This document shows positions 1 through 7,711 of a stretch of 13,053 bases of DNA, one piece after another. The DNA comes from an uncultured Collinsella sp. (GTDB taxonomy: Bacteria > Actinomycetota > Coriobacteriia > Coriobacteriales > Coriobacteriaceae). Where the stretch lies: positions 1 through 13,053 of the forward strand of contig UQJV01000051.1 of the NCBI GenBank assembly GCA_900541475.1, written 5' to 3'. A model generated the notes under the pieces. The model worked only from the letters and a program-made list of their open reading frames with translations. It did no database searches and was not told the DNA's origin. The position numbers were made by a program, and so were the translations under genes. Position 1 is the stretch's first letter. Every line of letters begins with the position of its first letter.

Positions 1-124
1 GCGGGCCGTGTTCCGCTATGCGGTTGTCAATTTGCGAAAGAAATTATGCGTCACCAATAAACGAAGGCAAATCCGAGCAATTGTCAAGAGAATTGAGAAC
101 TCACTACAAAACTATCGGTTTTAT

Positions 125-154
125 TTGCTCAGATGTTTAAACAATCGTTATAAT
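125..154 (+). promoter_or_regulatory. Candidate promoter of the pilus operon
   Basis: A perfect TATAAT hexamer lies at 149-154. The best -35 at usual spacing is TTGCTC (125-130), 18 bases upstream, which matches only three of six consensus positions. The predicted start, near 161, gives a leader of about 80 bases before the adhesin ATG. The surrounding 1-243 region is clearly richer in A+T than most of the window. A perfect palindrome, TGTTTAAACA (134-143), sits in the spacer, where a regulator could block polymerase. An alternative weaker pair is TTGTCA (81-86) with TACAAA (105-110). The heptamer TTGTCAA occurs twice here, at 24-30 and 81-87. Confidence 0.4.
134..144. promoter_or_regulatory. 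Palindromic TGTTTAAACA(A) motif, possible operator
   Basis: This 10-base perfect palindrome lies between the proposed -35 and -10 of the pilus promoter. An 11-base match with one difference (TGTTTAGACAA) occurs at 8189-8199, just before the sortase gene. The placement suits a repressor or activator site shared by the pilin and sortase units. This is inference from two occurrences only. Confidence 0.3.
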
Positions 155-169
155 TGCATTACTAAACGA

Positions 170-188
170 GCGCAATTACAGATTGCGC
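170..188 (+). promoter_or_regulatory. Inverted repeat in the adhesin mRNA leader
   Basis: GCGCAAT (170-176) and ATTGCGC (182-188) are perfect 7-base arms around a 5-base loop. The element begins about 10 bases after the predicted transcription start. It could be a 5' stabilising hairpin or a protein-binding operator. No T-run follows, so it is not an intrinsic attenuator. Confidence 0.35.
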
Positions 189-243
189 AGATACGTTTGA
201 TGGTGAAAGAGCAAGATCGCGGTCTCTTGGGGAGGAGACATCG

Positions 244-3200
244 ATGAAAGCGAATTCGGACAAATCTAAGCAGAGTAATAAAGCGACGCGCCGTGTACTG
301 GCAGGCGTTTTGTGCGGAGCCTCCGTGTTGAGCCTGGTACTGTCGCTCGTCATGCCCCCGATCTCGCAGGCCATTGCCAACGACGCCCAGATGGTTTCTA
401 CCGAGGAAACTGTGATGGGGGGGGGTTCCTCAAGTGAGTCTACTGATGTAGGCAGCACCAACAACGGGGATACCGAAAACCAGAATAGTGACGATGCAGA
501 GGGTGGCGAGACCAATCCTACAAATGACGTTGAGCAGGGTCAGTCTGGGGATCAACCTGAGGGTAAGCTGCAGGTCGAAGATAACGAGCCGGCAGATGGC
601 AACGCTGTGATGGCGGCCACGGAAGGCGAGCAAACCGAAGCGGCGCCCGACGAGATAAAAAACGTTGGCGATTTAAAAACCAAGTTGGCGAATGCAAGCG
701 GTGTTGCTAGCTTCAAGCTTATGAATGATGTCGAGACCGGCGAGACAATCACGCTTAGCAAGGACGGCAGCAAAATCACGCTGGATCTAAACGGCCATAA
801 GATTAAGCATAAGAGTTCAAATCAGCCTCTGTTCAATATCACCGGCGGTGCGACGCTGACCGTCAAGGACGGCCAGCAAGCTGCCGCAACAGAGATCACG
901 GCTAATCAAGAAAACAAATGTGGCAATCTCGCTTCAATAGAATACGGCGATTCTAACATCCCGACCAAGCTTACCTATTACGTAACAGAATCGGTCGCAA
1001 GCGGAACCGTTACAAACGAAACTCTTAAAGCGTATGAGGCTGGTATCAAGGGTGCCATTGTGGCTTGCAGCGATACCGAAGCTACTGGGTTAAGGCTCGT
1101 CAACCTTTTCAATGGCGGCAGATTCAACCTTGAGAGCGGCGCGATCACGCAAGAACAAAACGGTCGCGTCGGCAACCTCATCTATGCCGAGAACGGCTCT
1201 ACCGTCAACATGAGCGGTGGCTATGTGTGCGGCGCTTCTGGCTCGGGTTCCGGCGCAGGCGTTATGGTATCCAATGCGAGCGGCGGTGCCTCCACTCTTA
1301 ACCTGACCGGTGGCGTAATCGCGGGCAACTATGCCCTCAATGGCGGCGGCGTGTACGCTAACGGATCCACAATTAATATGACCGGCGGCACGATTTCCGG
1401 TAACGGTACGTTCAAAGATCGATCAGGCTACGGCGCCGGTGTTTGTGCTGTTAGTTCAACTGTAGTCATTTCAGGTGGTTACATCACCAACAACAACTAT
1501 CAGTTCTACAGCGACAATGAAGGCAACACGAAGCATATTGGCAACGGATGTCACGGCGGCGGTGGTATTGCTGCTTACAATAACGGCAGTCTAACAATTA
1601 ACGGTGGCTACATCACCGGTAACTATTCTGCCGAGGCCGGTGGCGGTATTTATGCTGGCGCTTGGAATCAGGCCCTCTCCTCATTTAAGTTTTCGGGTGG
1701 AATCATCGCTAGCAATGTGGCGCAAAACTCGGAGGGCGGCGGTATCCGTATCGCTGCGCCTACAGTTGGCGAATTTAATGTGAGTGGCACGAAAGCCTAC
1801 ATCACCAACAATACGACTAATACCCCCAATGACTGGGGTGGCGGCGGCGTGTTTGTCCAGGGAGGCAACAGTGACCAAGGCGTTAGTTCGGCGCGTCTCA
1901 AGATATACAACGCCCTGATTACCAACAATCATGCCAATGGCTTTGGCGGCGGGTTTGCCGCTTGCCCGACTGGTAAGACTGCCATTACCGATACCAATGG
2001 CATCGCGATTTTCGGTAATTTTGACGAAAATGGTAATAAGCGGTCGGGCGGCACTAATGGGAAGAGCGAGGACTGGAATTACGATAAGGAGAATGACACG
2101 GGCGGCGAAATAACCGAAGCTTTTATAAAGGCCGGCCATGAGGACCTTTTCTTAATTCACGATTCTGCCAATTCGGAAACCAAACCGTATATCGCAGCCG
2201 TAACCGGCCAGATGCTTGGTGGTGGAGCCGCCAACTGGTCGGGCACGATCGACAAAACACCAACGTCTATTGGCAAGTACGAGGGCGCTCAGGCTAAGTA
2301 CATGATTGGCCTTAAATCTGAGCCGATTAAGGTTGATATGGATGCTGCTACCGCGGCTGCTTCCCTCTTCATCACGGGCAACAGATCCAACATCCACGGT
2401 GGCGGCATCATGACCAACGGCGACGTTGTCGCCGGCTCCACTCGAGAAGTCAAGGTTTACCCCAAGATGAAGCTCAACGGTACCAAGGTGCTTGAGGACG
2501 GCGCGCTTAAAGGAAATGACTTCGATTTCCAGCTTCTCAGGCAGAACAAGATTATTAACAAACCAGGCGAGATCTCATATACGATTCCGAGCTTTGACTC
2601 CAATGGTGATCTTCAGCTCAATGGCTGCTCGGTGGTCGATACGGTGAAGAACGATAAGAACGGAAATCTCACCTTTGATCTAGGTGAAGTTTATGCCGAT
2701 GACGATCTTGTCTACTACTTGGTAGAGGTTCCGGGCACGGACAAGAACGTGACTTACGACAAAACGATCTACAAAATTGATCCTGAGGTTGTGAGGGATG
2801 AGAAAAAGTCGCACAACGTGCTTGACATTATATACACGTATTACAAAGTCGATAGCGTTTCGGTAACAAAGGTAGAAAATGACGGCGCTGGCGCAAGAAC
2901 GCCAGAAACAGAACCAGCAGCTATCGCAGCAGCTGAAGGCGAAAACGCTGTTATCGTTAAGCTTACCAGTGGTGCAACTTTCACCAACAAGTACACTCCG
3001 TACACCTCCAGCGGTTCTTGGACTCCTAAGGCGACTAAGGTCGTTAAGGGTGGCGAGATGAAGGAGTTTACGCTCGAGTTTGCGGATAACACGGGCTTCA
3101 AAGAAGCCGAGACGGTTAAGACCGACCCCGACGGCGTGATTACCACCACTGCCGACGGCGACAAATCCCAGACCCTGGGCTTCGACGAGATTAAGTACAA

Positions 3201-3630
3201 TCTTGCCAGTCTGAAGCAGAGTGATTCTGATGTTCCGGGCCGCGGTGCTTCCAAGACCTTCACGTACTATGTGCGCGAGAAGGACGATAGCTCGATTTTC
3301 TCGCATTACAAGTTCGATAATTCGGTCTACAAGTTCACGGTTGTTGCAACGGACAATTCCAAAAGGGACATTAGCTGTAAGGTGACCTACATGAAGGGAA
3401 CCGTTGACTCCGATGGCAACTGGAAAGCAGACGTCGGTGCCGAAGAACAGAACCTCACCGACACCTCCACCCCCACCTTCACCAACACCTACTCCACCTC
3501 TTTGCCCCTTTCTGGTATGTCGGGCGTCACTCTGACGTACCTTGCCGGCGCGGTGGTGCTTTGCGCTGCTGCGGCCTGGATGCACATTCGTCGCAAGGCG
3601 AATGCGAAGGGAGGTAAGCGTCGTGAATAA
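244..3630 (+). CDS. Large LPXTG-type surface adhesin, probable pilus tip subunit
   Basis: This 1128-residue secreted, sortase-anchored protein likely sits at the pilus tip and contacts host or matrix ligands; the ligand is unknown. The ATG at 244 is preceded by GGGGAGGAG (229-237) at 6-base spacing. Residues 1 to about 47 form a long signal peptide. Residues 55-135 are Ser/Thr/Asn/Glu-rich and low in complexity. Residues about 290-595 are glycine-rich repeats of the GGGVYANGST type with alternating T/S/N and hydrophobic positions, as in right-handed beta-helix adhesins. From about 740 on, two modules resemble the FctA/Spy0128 isopeptide repeat family (YYLVEV and YYVREK strands). The sorting signal is LPLSG (1087-1091), then a hydrophobic helix and a basic tail. 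I see no pilin-motif lysine, which fits a tip rather than a shaft role. Codon use is more A/T-rich than in the next gene. A G9 tract lies at codons 58-61. Confidence 0.85.
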   Translation: MKANSDKSKQSNKATRRVLAGVLCGASVLSLVLSLVMPPISQAIANDAQMVSTEETVMGGGSSSESTDVGSTNNGDTENQNSDDAEGGETNPTNDVEQGQSGDQPEGKLQVEDNEPADGNAVMAATEGEQTEAAPDEIKNVGDLKTKLANASGVASFKLMNDVETGETITLSKDGSKITLDLNGHKIKHKSSNQPLFNITGGATLTVKDGQQAAATEITANQENKCGNLASIEYGDSNIPTKLTYYVTESVASGTVTNETLKAYEAGIKGAIVACSDTEATGLRLVNLFNGGRFNLESGAITQEQNGRVGNLIYAENGSTVNMSGGYVCGASGSGSGAGVMVSNASGGASTLNLTGGVIAGNYALNGGGVYANGSTINMTGGTISGNGTFKDRSGYGAGVCAVSSTVVISGGYITNNNYQFYSDNEGNTKHIGNGCHGGGGIAAYNNGSLTINGGYITGNYSAEAGGGIYAGAWNQALSSFKFSGGIIASNVAQNSEGGGIRIAAPTVGEFNVSGTKAYITNNTTNTPNDWGGGGVFVQGGNSDQGVSSARLKIYNALITNNHANGFGGGFAACPTGKTAITDTNGIAIFGNFDENGNKRSGGTNGKSEDWNYDKENDTGGEITEAFIKAGHEDLFLIHDSANSETKPYIAAVTGQMLGGGAANWSGTIDKTPTSIGKYEGAQAKYMIGLKSEPIKVDMDAATAAASLFITGNRSNIHGGGIMTNGDVVAGSTREVKVYPKMKLNGTKVLEDGALKGNDFDFQLLRQNKIINKPGEISYTIPSFDSNGDLQLNGCSVVDTVKNDKNGNLTFDLGEVYADDDLVYYLVEVPGTDKNVTYDKTIYKIDPEVVRDEKKSHNVLDIIYTYYKVDSVSVTKVENDGAGARTPETEPAAIAAAEGENAVIVKLTSGATFTNKYTPYTSSGSWTPKATKVVKGGEMKEFTLEFADNTGFKEAETVKTDPDGVITTTADGDKSQTLGFDEIKYNLASLKQSDSDVPGRGASKTFTYYVREKDDSSIFSHYKFDNSVYKFTVVATDNSKRDISCKVTYMKGTVDSDGNWKADVGAEEQNLTDTSTPTFTNTYSTSLPLSGMSGVTLTYLAGAVVLCAAAAWMHIRRKANAKGGKRRE
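417..425 (+). repeat. Homopolymeric G9 tract inside the adhesin gene
   Basis: Nine consecutive G span the end of Met58 and codons Gly59-Gly61, shortly after the signal peptide. Losing one G brings TAG at 449-451 into frame and gives a 68-residue product. Gaining one brings TGA at 435-437 into frame and gives a 64-residue product. Gains or losses of three keep the frame. Such tracts are classic slipped-strand switch sites in surface-protein genes. Switching here is inferred, not seen. Confidence 0.7.
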
Positions 3631-5293
3631 GAAAGTTTGCTCCTTCCCGATCTTGTTTGCGCTGCTTACCCTCCTGATCGGCACCTGCGCGGTTGTGTTC
3701 CCCGCATCCGCGCAGGCCGCGCCGACCTCGACCGGTTCCATCACGGTGAGCGGCACCGTGGCGCGCAGCTACGACGCCTACCAGATCTTTAGCGCCAACG
3801 TCGTCGACGGCGACAGCGACGCCAAGATCGCCACCGACCTCGCCTGGGCAAGCGACGCCGTGCGCGACGCCGCGCTGCCTGTGCTGCACAGCGCCGGCAT
3901 GCCCAATTCCCAGACCACCGCGCAGGAAGCTGCCGAGTGGCTCAACACCGATTCCCACCTTACGAGCGCGCTGAGCGCGCAGCTCGCTCGTTCCCTCCAG
4001 AGCTCTGGCGCCGAGCTCGCGGCCCTCAACGCGGGCACGGCGGCCGAGCTGCCCTGCGGCTACTGGCTCATCGTCGCCGACGACGACGCCATCGCCCAGG
4101 GCGAGGCCGGCACCGCGCCGATCATGGCCCTGGTGGGCGGCAGCGCCGTCACCGTCAAGCCCAAGGCCGCGACCCCCAAGGTGGCCAAGCACGTGCTGGA
4201 GGACAGCACCGCCGCATGGCAGAAGGCCGCCGACGCCACGGTCGCCGACGACCTGTACTGGCGCCTCTCTGCCACGGTCCCGGCGGGGCTCACGGCCTAC
4301 GACACCTACGCGGTGCGGTTCGTCGACACCATGAGCGCGGGGCTCGACCCCTCCAAGGTGGCCGCGAGCATGCGCGTGTACGTGGCGGCGGGCGCGGACG
4401 GCGGCTTTGGTGCGGTCCAGACCGACAAGGACGGCCGCGCCGGCACCGAGCCCGCGAAGGGTTGGACTGACATCACGGCCCAGTGCGCCACCAAGGTAGC
4501 GGCCGACGGCAAGACCTTCACCGTGCGCACCGGCGACCTGATCGCCGCGCTCGGCGGGGCCGACGCCTTCATCGCGGGCGCCCGCGTGGTCGCCGTGTAC
4601 AATGCGCCGCTCAGCAGCGCATGCAACCACGGCATCGCGAAGGGCAACCCCAACGAGGTCTACCTGCGCTACCCGCGCTCTCCCTTTGCCGACCAGTCCG
4701 GCGACGCCGGCTTCACCCGCACGCCGAGCGACGATGCGTGCGCCTACACCTGGGATCTTGCGCTCACCAAGCGCGGCAGCGACGGCGACAAGCCGCTTGC
4801 CGGGGCGGTCCTGAGCATCGCCGACGACCGCGGCCGCACGCTAGCGGCCGACGGCACGTGGGATGCGGAGGGCAAGGCCACCGTCACCACGGGCGAGGAC
4901 GGCCGCGTGACCGTCTCGGGCGTGGACTCGGGCAAGCTGGAGGTCCGCGAGCTCAAGGCACCCAAGGGCTACACCGCCTTTGAGGGCACGCGCTCCGTGA
5001 CGGTCAAGGCCGAGGGCCTGGACGTCGACCAGGTGGCCGCCGCCAAGCCCAAGCTCACCATCACGGCCGAGTCGCCCCTGCGCGCCGACAGCGCGGACGG
5101 GTCGACGGGCAGCTTGGAGGCGTCGCTCATCAACACACCCACCGGCACACCCCCTAGCATTACCACCGGAGGCTTTATGCCCTCGACTGGCGATATGGCA
5201 ATGTACGCCGCGGCCGCCGCAGCGGTCGCCGGAGCCGCGCTCATCGTGGTCGCGCTCCTGGTCAAGCGGGGAGGTGGCAGCCATAAAGAGTAG
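3623..5293 (+). CDS. SpaA-type minor pilin with MPSTG sorting signal
   Basis: This 556-residue pilin subunit is likely the base or an accessory subunit of the fibre. The GTG at 3623 was chosen because GGGAGG (3609-3614) lies 8 bases upstream and a signal peptide (MNKKVCSF...ASAQA) follows at once; starts further upstream would bury it. The gene overlaps the adhesin by 8 bases, suggesting translational coupling. The mature protein begins with a D1-like domain containing YDAYQIF. It has a pilin-motif-like AVTVKPK (175-181). A D2 domain shares GNPN (341-344) with the shaft pilin. A Cna-B domain carries the E-box VRELKAPKGY (Glu443). The sorting signal is MPSTG (519-523), with Met in place of the usual Leu, followed by an Ala-rich helix and a short basic tail. 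The D2 strand reads YPRSP where the shaft pilin has YSNNP, so the D2 isopeptide may be missing. Third positions are almost all G/C, unlike both flanking genes. Confidence 0.82.
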   Translation: MNKKVCSFPILFALLTLLIGTCAVVFPASAQAAPTSTGSITVSGTVARSYDAYQIFSANVVDGDSDAKIATDLAWASDAVRDAALPVLHSAGMPNSQTTAQEAAEWLNTDSHLTSALSAQLARSLQSSGAELAALNAGTAAELPCGYWLIVADDDAIAQGEAGTAPIMALVGGSAVTVKPKAATPKVAKHVLEDSTAAWQKAADATVADDLYWRLSATVPAGLTAYDTYAVRFVDTMSAGLDPSKVAASMRVYVAAGADGGFGAVQTDKDGRAGTEPAKGWTDITAQCATKVAADGKTFTVRTGDLIAALGGADAFIAGARVVAVYNAPLSSACNHGIAKGNPNEVYLRYPRSPFADQSGDAGFTRTPSDDACAYTWDLALTKRGSDGDKPLAGAVLSIADDRGRTLAADGTWDAEGKATVTTGEDGRVTVSGVDSGKLEVRELKAPKGYTAFEGTRSVTVKAEGLDVDQVAAAKPKLTITAESPLRADSADGSTGSLEASLINTPTGTPPSITTGGFMPSTGDMAMYAAAAAAVAGAALIVVALLVKRGGGSHKE

Positions 5294-5401
5294 CTGGCAG
5301 CCCCACAGAGAGCGGGGCGAGACGTAGCGAAGCAGATGCTAAGACACAGACAGATGATGACCGATCGAATGAGAATCAAACGGAAAACGGAGGAAAAGAA
5401 G

Positions 5402-7207
5402 ATGAGCATGAGCAAGAACATCGCACGCCTGGCAGTAACCGCCGGCCTCACAGCAGCGCTGAGCTTCGGCGGCGTCATGGCCCCGGTGACCATGGCGTTT
5501 GCTGAGGATGGTGCGACGGGCAGCATCACGATCAACCAGGTCAATGGTAACGAGAGCACCAAGTTCAAGGCGTATCAGATCTTCAAGGCAACGGTGACCG
5601 ACAAGACGGAGGGCAAGATTGCTCAGAACATCGAGTGGACTAACTCCGATCTTGGCAACGAAGTGATTAGTGCCATCGAGGGCTGGAGCGGCTACAATGC
5701 ACCCAGTGTGACTAAACTTCCCACGAAGCCCACGGCTCAGGATGTCGCCGAATTCCTTATGGCGAACGCGGGTGGTCCGATTGCGGGTTCAGCTGACGGA
5801 ACTACTAAGGGGACGCGAGTCGCTACTGATAATGTTCTCTACGCAGTCGCGAATGCCGTAAAGAATGAGACTCCGACCGCTTCTGGTATTTCAGCTGGAC
5901 AGCCTTGGAATGCTACCGCCGGATCTGGTTATTACTTGTTTGTGACCGACGATAGTAGCCTGGTGGCCAGCAATAAGAACACCGGCACGTCTCCCATCTT
6001 TGCAGTCGTGGGTGGTAGTGCCGTGACCGTTTATGAGAAGACCAACATCCCAACGGTTGAGAAAAAGGTCCTCGACGATTCTAAGGTGACGGGCACTGCC
6101 ATTACTGGGGAGGACGAGGCCAATTGGAAGGATGCGGCCGACTCCCAGATCGGTCAGGTAGTGAACTATAAGCTAACCGGTACGATCGCAGATAACTACG
6201 CCAGCTATGACTCTTATTCCTATAAGTTTAAGGATACGCTGGAGAAGGGTCTTGACTACGTCGATGGCTCGCTTAGCGTTTATGCACTGAACGGTGATGC
6301 ATATACCGAGATTGCTCCGGCTAGCTACGGTGTGACTAAACCCTCTGATTCCAGGCGTGACCTGGTAGTCGATTTTAGTAAGGGCGAAAAGGGTCTGAAG
6401 TCGGCCACCGCGAAAGATGACGAACCGCTTACGATCGATGCCAACACCAAGATTGTTGTCTTCTACCAGGCAAAGCTCAACGCAAAGGCGGTTATTGCAG
6501 GGGCCAACAACGGGCTGGAGGGCAACCCCAATACTGTTACGCTCGAGTATTCTAACAACCCCATGGTCGCAGGCACTGGCACCTCGGCGCCCGACACCGT
6601 CGTGGACTATACCTACGGCCTTCAGATTAATAAGGTTGACTTGGGCACCGAAGCAGCTCTCGAGGGCGCGCAATTTACCATCACGACCACAGGTGATGAG
6701 AATAACGGGGTGAAATACGTCGCGAAGAACGGTGCGTTGAGTGATGACGAGGTTGTTTTAACGACGAACGAGAAGGGCCTCATTCAGCTTACCGGTCTTG
6801 ATGCTGGTACCTATACTGTGACCGAGAAAAACGCCCCCAATGGCTATACCGCGGTTTCGTCTTTCGAATTTACGATTGATCCGACAATTAATGATGAGGA
6901 GGGCCAGGGCTACAAGCTGACAAAGCTTGAGGGAAGGCTTAATAACAAGGGTCAGAACGACAACGTCATCTCTGGCCTCACCGACGGAAATTCTGGCGAC
7001 AACAAGCTGACGAAGAAGGACGGATCGGAGAAGAATGCCGATGGTACCTTCAACATCACCGTTGGCGATACCAAGCAGGTTGGCCTCCCGCTGACCGGTC
7101 TCAACGGCGTGACCTTCACTTGGATCGCTGGTGGCGCGGTTCTGTGCATCGGTGTGGCGCACCTCATCCGCAGCCGTAAGCAGGCCGAGGAGTCCGAGCA
7201 GGAGTAA
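5402..7207 (+). CDS. Major (shaft) pilin, SpaA/FimA type, LPLTG-anchored
   Basis: This 601-residue protein probably forms the covalent pilus shaft, polymerised by the class C sortase downstream. ATG 5402 was chosen because GGAGG (5389-5393) lies 8 bases upstream and a signal peptide ending in MAFA follows directly. D1 contains FKAYQIF. The pilin motif is VTVYEK, with Lys213 the likely acceptor for the sortase intermediate; Glu replaces the usual Pro of VYPK. D2 spans about 217-400, with Lys221 and the YSNNP strand (383-387) as the expected isopeptide pair. The C-terminal Cna-B domain has Lys411 and the E-box VTEKNAPNGY (Glu475). LPLTG is at 562-566, then a membrane helix and a charged tail. 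The 108 bases before it hold only a weak GCCCC/GGGGC hairpin (5300-5318) and a purine-rich stretch, so it is probably cotranscribed with the upstream pilin gene. Codons are more A/T-rich than in that gene. Confidence 0.87.
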   Translation: MSMSKNIARLAVTAGLTAALSFGGVMAPVTMAFAEDGATGSITINQVNGNESTKFKAYQIFKATVTDKTEGKIAQNIEWTNSDLGNEVISAIEGWSGYNAPSVTKLPTKPTAQDVAEFLMANAGGPIAGSADGTTKGTRVATDNVLYAVANAVKNETPTASGISAGQPWNATAGSGYYLFVTDDSSLVASNKNTGTSPIFAVVGGSAVTVYEKTNIPTVEKKVLDDSKVTGTAITGEDEANWKDAADSQIGQVVNYKLTGTIADNYASYDSYSYKFKDTLEKGLDYVDGSLSVYALNGDAYTEIAPASYGVTKPSDSRRDLVVDFSKGEKGLKSATAKDDEPLTIDANTKIVVFYQAKLNAKAVIAGANNGLEGNPNTVTLEYSNNPMVAGTGTSAPDTVVDYTYGLQINKVDLGTEAALEGAQFTITTTGDENNGVKYVAKNGALSDDEVVLTTNEKGLIQLTGLDAGTYTVTEKNAPNGYTAVSSFEFTIDPTINDEEGQGYKLTKLEGRLNNKGQNDNVISGLTDGNSGDNKLTKKDGSEKNADGTFNITVGDTKQVGLPLTGLNGVTFTWIAGGAVLCIGVAHLIRSRKQAEESEQE

Positions 7208-7306
7208 CGCTCACCCACCCATCCCTTTGGCAGGTGGGATGTGATGGCCATGAGACTTGCGGACACTTTTCTCGTCCATCGACGTTCTTGCTTTGCCATT
7301 CTCTTT

Positions 7307-7345
7307 ACGGGGCAGACTCCGCACTGGAGTCTGCCCCGTTTTTTT
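7307..7345 (+). terminator. Strong intrinsic terminator of the pilin operon
   Basis: A perfect 14-base-pair stem (ACGGGGCAGACTCC at 7307-7320 and its complement at 7326-7339) with loop GCACT is followed by a run of T to 7345. It lies 100 bases after the shaft pilin stop and separates the pilins from the sortase. Confidence 0.92.
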
Positions 7346-7379
7346 GGGATAACGCAGCCAGCCTTCATCGTCCGATGCA

Positions 7380-7486
7380 GCTCGTTCGTCATCGCATTTC
7401 TTGACTCGTATGAGGTTCGGTTTAAGGTCCGTAGGCGCACGCGCGGTGCGGACGGTAGAAGGCATTTGCGCCGCAAGCGCAAATAA
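7380..7486 (+). pseudogene. 3' fragment of the small basic membrane-peptide gene
   Basis: The translation from Ser to the TAA at 7484-7486 matches residues 16-49 of the peptide at 7815-7964 with one change (Arg for Gly41). The N-terminal half of the hydrophobic helix is missing. The frame is open upstream to 7241, but that stretch runs through the pilin terminator and has no convincing start. It is most simply a remnant of a partial duplication. A rescued fusion peptide cannot be excluded. Confidence 0.6.
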
Positions 7487-7487
7487 G

Positions 7488-7515
7488 AATGCCCGGGGTT
7501 AGAGGCCCGGGCATT
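7488..7515 (+). terminator. Hairpin after the truncated peptide gene (copy 1)
   Basis: AATGCCCGGG (7488-7497) and CCCGGGCATT (7506-7515) form a perfect 10-base-pair stem with an 8-base loop. A shorter hairpin, ATTTGCGC/GCGCAAAT, precedes it at 7464-7484. No long T-run follows, so intrinsic termination would be weak. Confidence 0.5.
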
Positions 7516-7697
7516 TAACAACACCGGAAACTGGTCGCCCGCGCTTTCGATCACTTACGCGGGGTGCATCGTCTCCTACAGACATTGTATCCCGAATCGC
7601 TCCGCCGATCCGGGACATTTTGAAAACGCAAACACGTCGGGCAAACCCGGACAATGCGGCCAGGCTCCGCTGGGCGAGGAACCGTGCGTGTAACTAT

Positions 7698-7711
7698 CGA
7701 ACAAATGTTTG
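7698..7711. promoter_or_regulatory. Candidate LexA (SOS) box
   Basis: CGAACAAATGTTTG fits the Gram-positive LexA/DinR pattern CGAAC-RNRY-GTTYG. With its flank (TCGAAC-AAAT-GTTTGT) it matches 10 of 12 fixed positions of the actinobacterial form TCGAAC-N4-GTTCGA. It lies 103 bases before the ATG at 7815. TTGTCA (7709-7714) overlaps its end and could be a -35, but no good -10 is found at normal spacing. TAAAAT (7753-7758) is the best downstream -10. LexA control of the peptide gene is inference. Confidence 0.55.

Larger units (their letters stand above)
7380..7632 (+). repeat. Duplicated intergenic module, copy 1 (incomplete gene part)
   Basis: This 253-base unit matches 7858-8112 closely, at an offset of 478-480 bases. 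It holds the 3' half of a small ORF and four inverted repeats: 7464-7484, 7488-7515, 7538-7563 and one around 7592-7615. It ends with ATTTTGAAAAC followed by CAAA two bases later. Stem arms are mostly kept between copies while loops differ. Upstream of 7380 the similarity to copy 2 stops abruptly, so the start codon, ribosome binding site and SOS box found at copy 2 are absent here. Confidence 0.85.

Noticed and set aside
8..247. 79-codon + strand ORF ending in a 4-base overlap with the adhesin start
   Set aside because: GTG start without a ribosome binding site, very basic and unlike any family I know, and it covers the likely promoter and leader. The ATGA overlap is probably chance.
7241..7486. 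Intact 81-codon protein over copy 1
   Set aside because: Its first half runs through the pilin terminator and has no good start signal. Only the 3' half matches the intact peptide.
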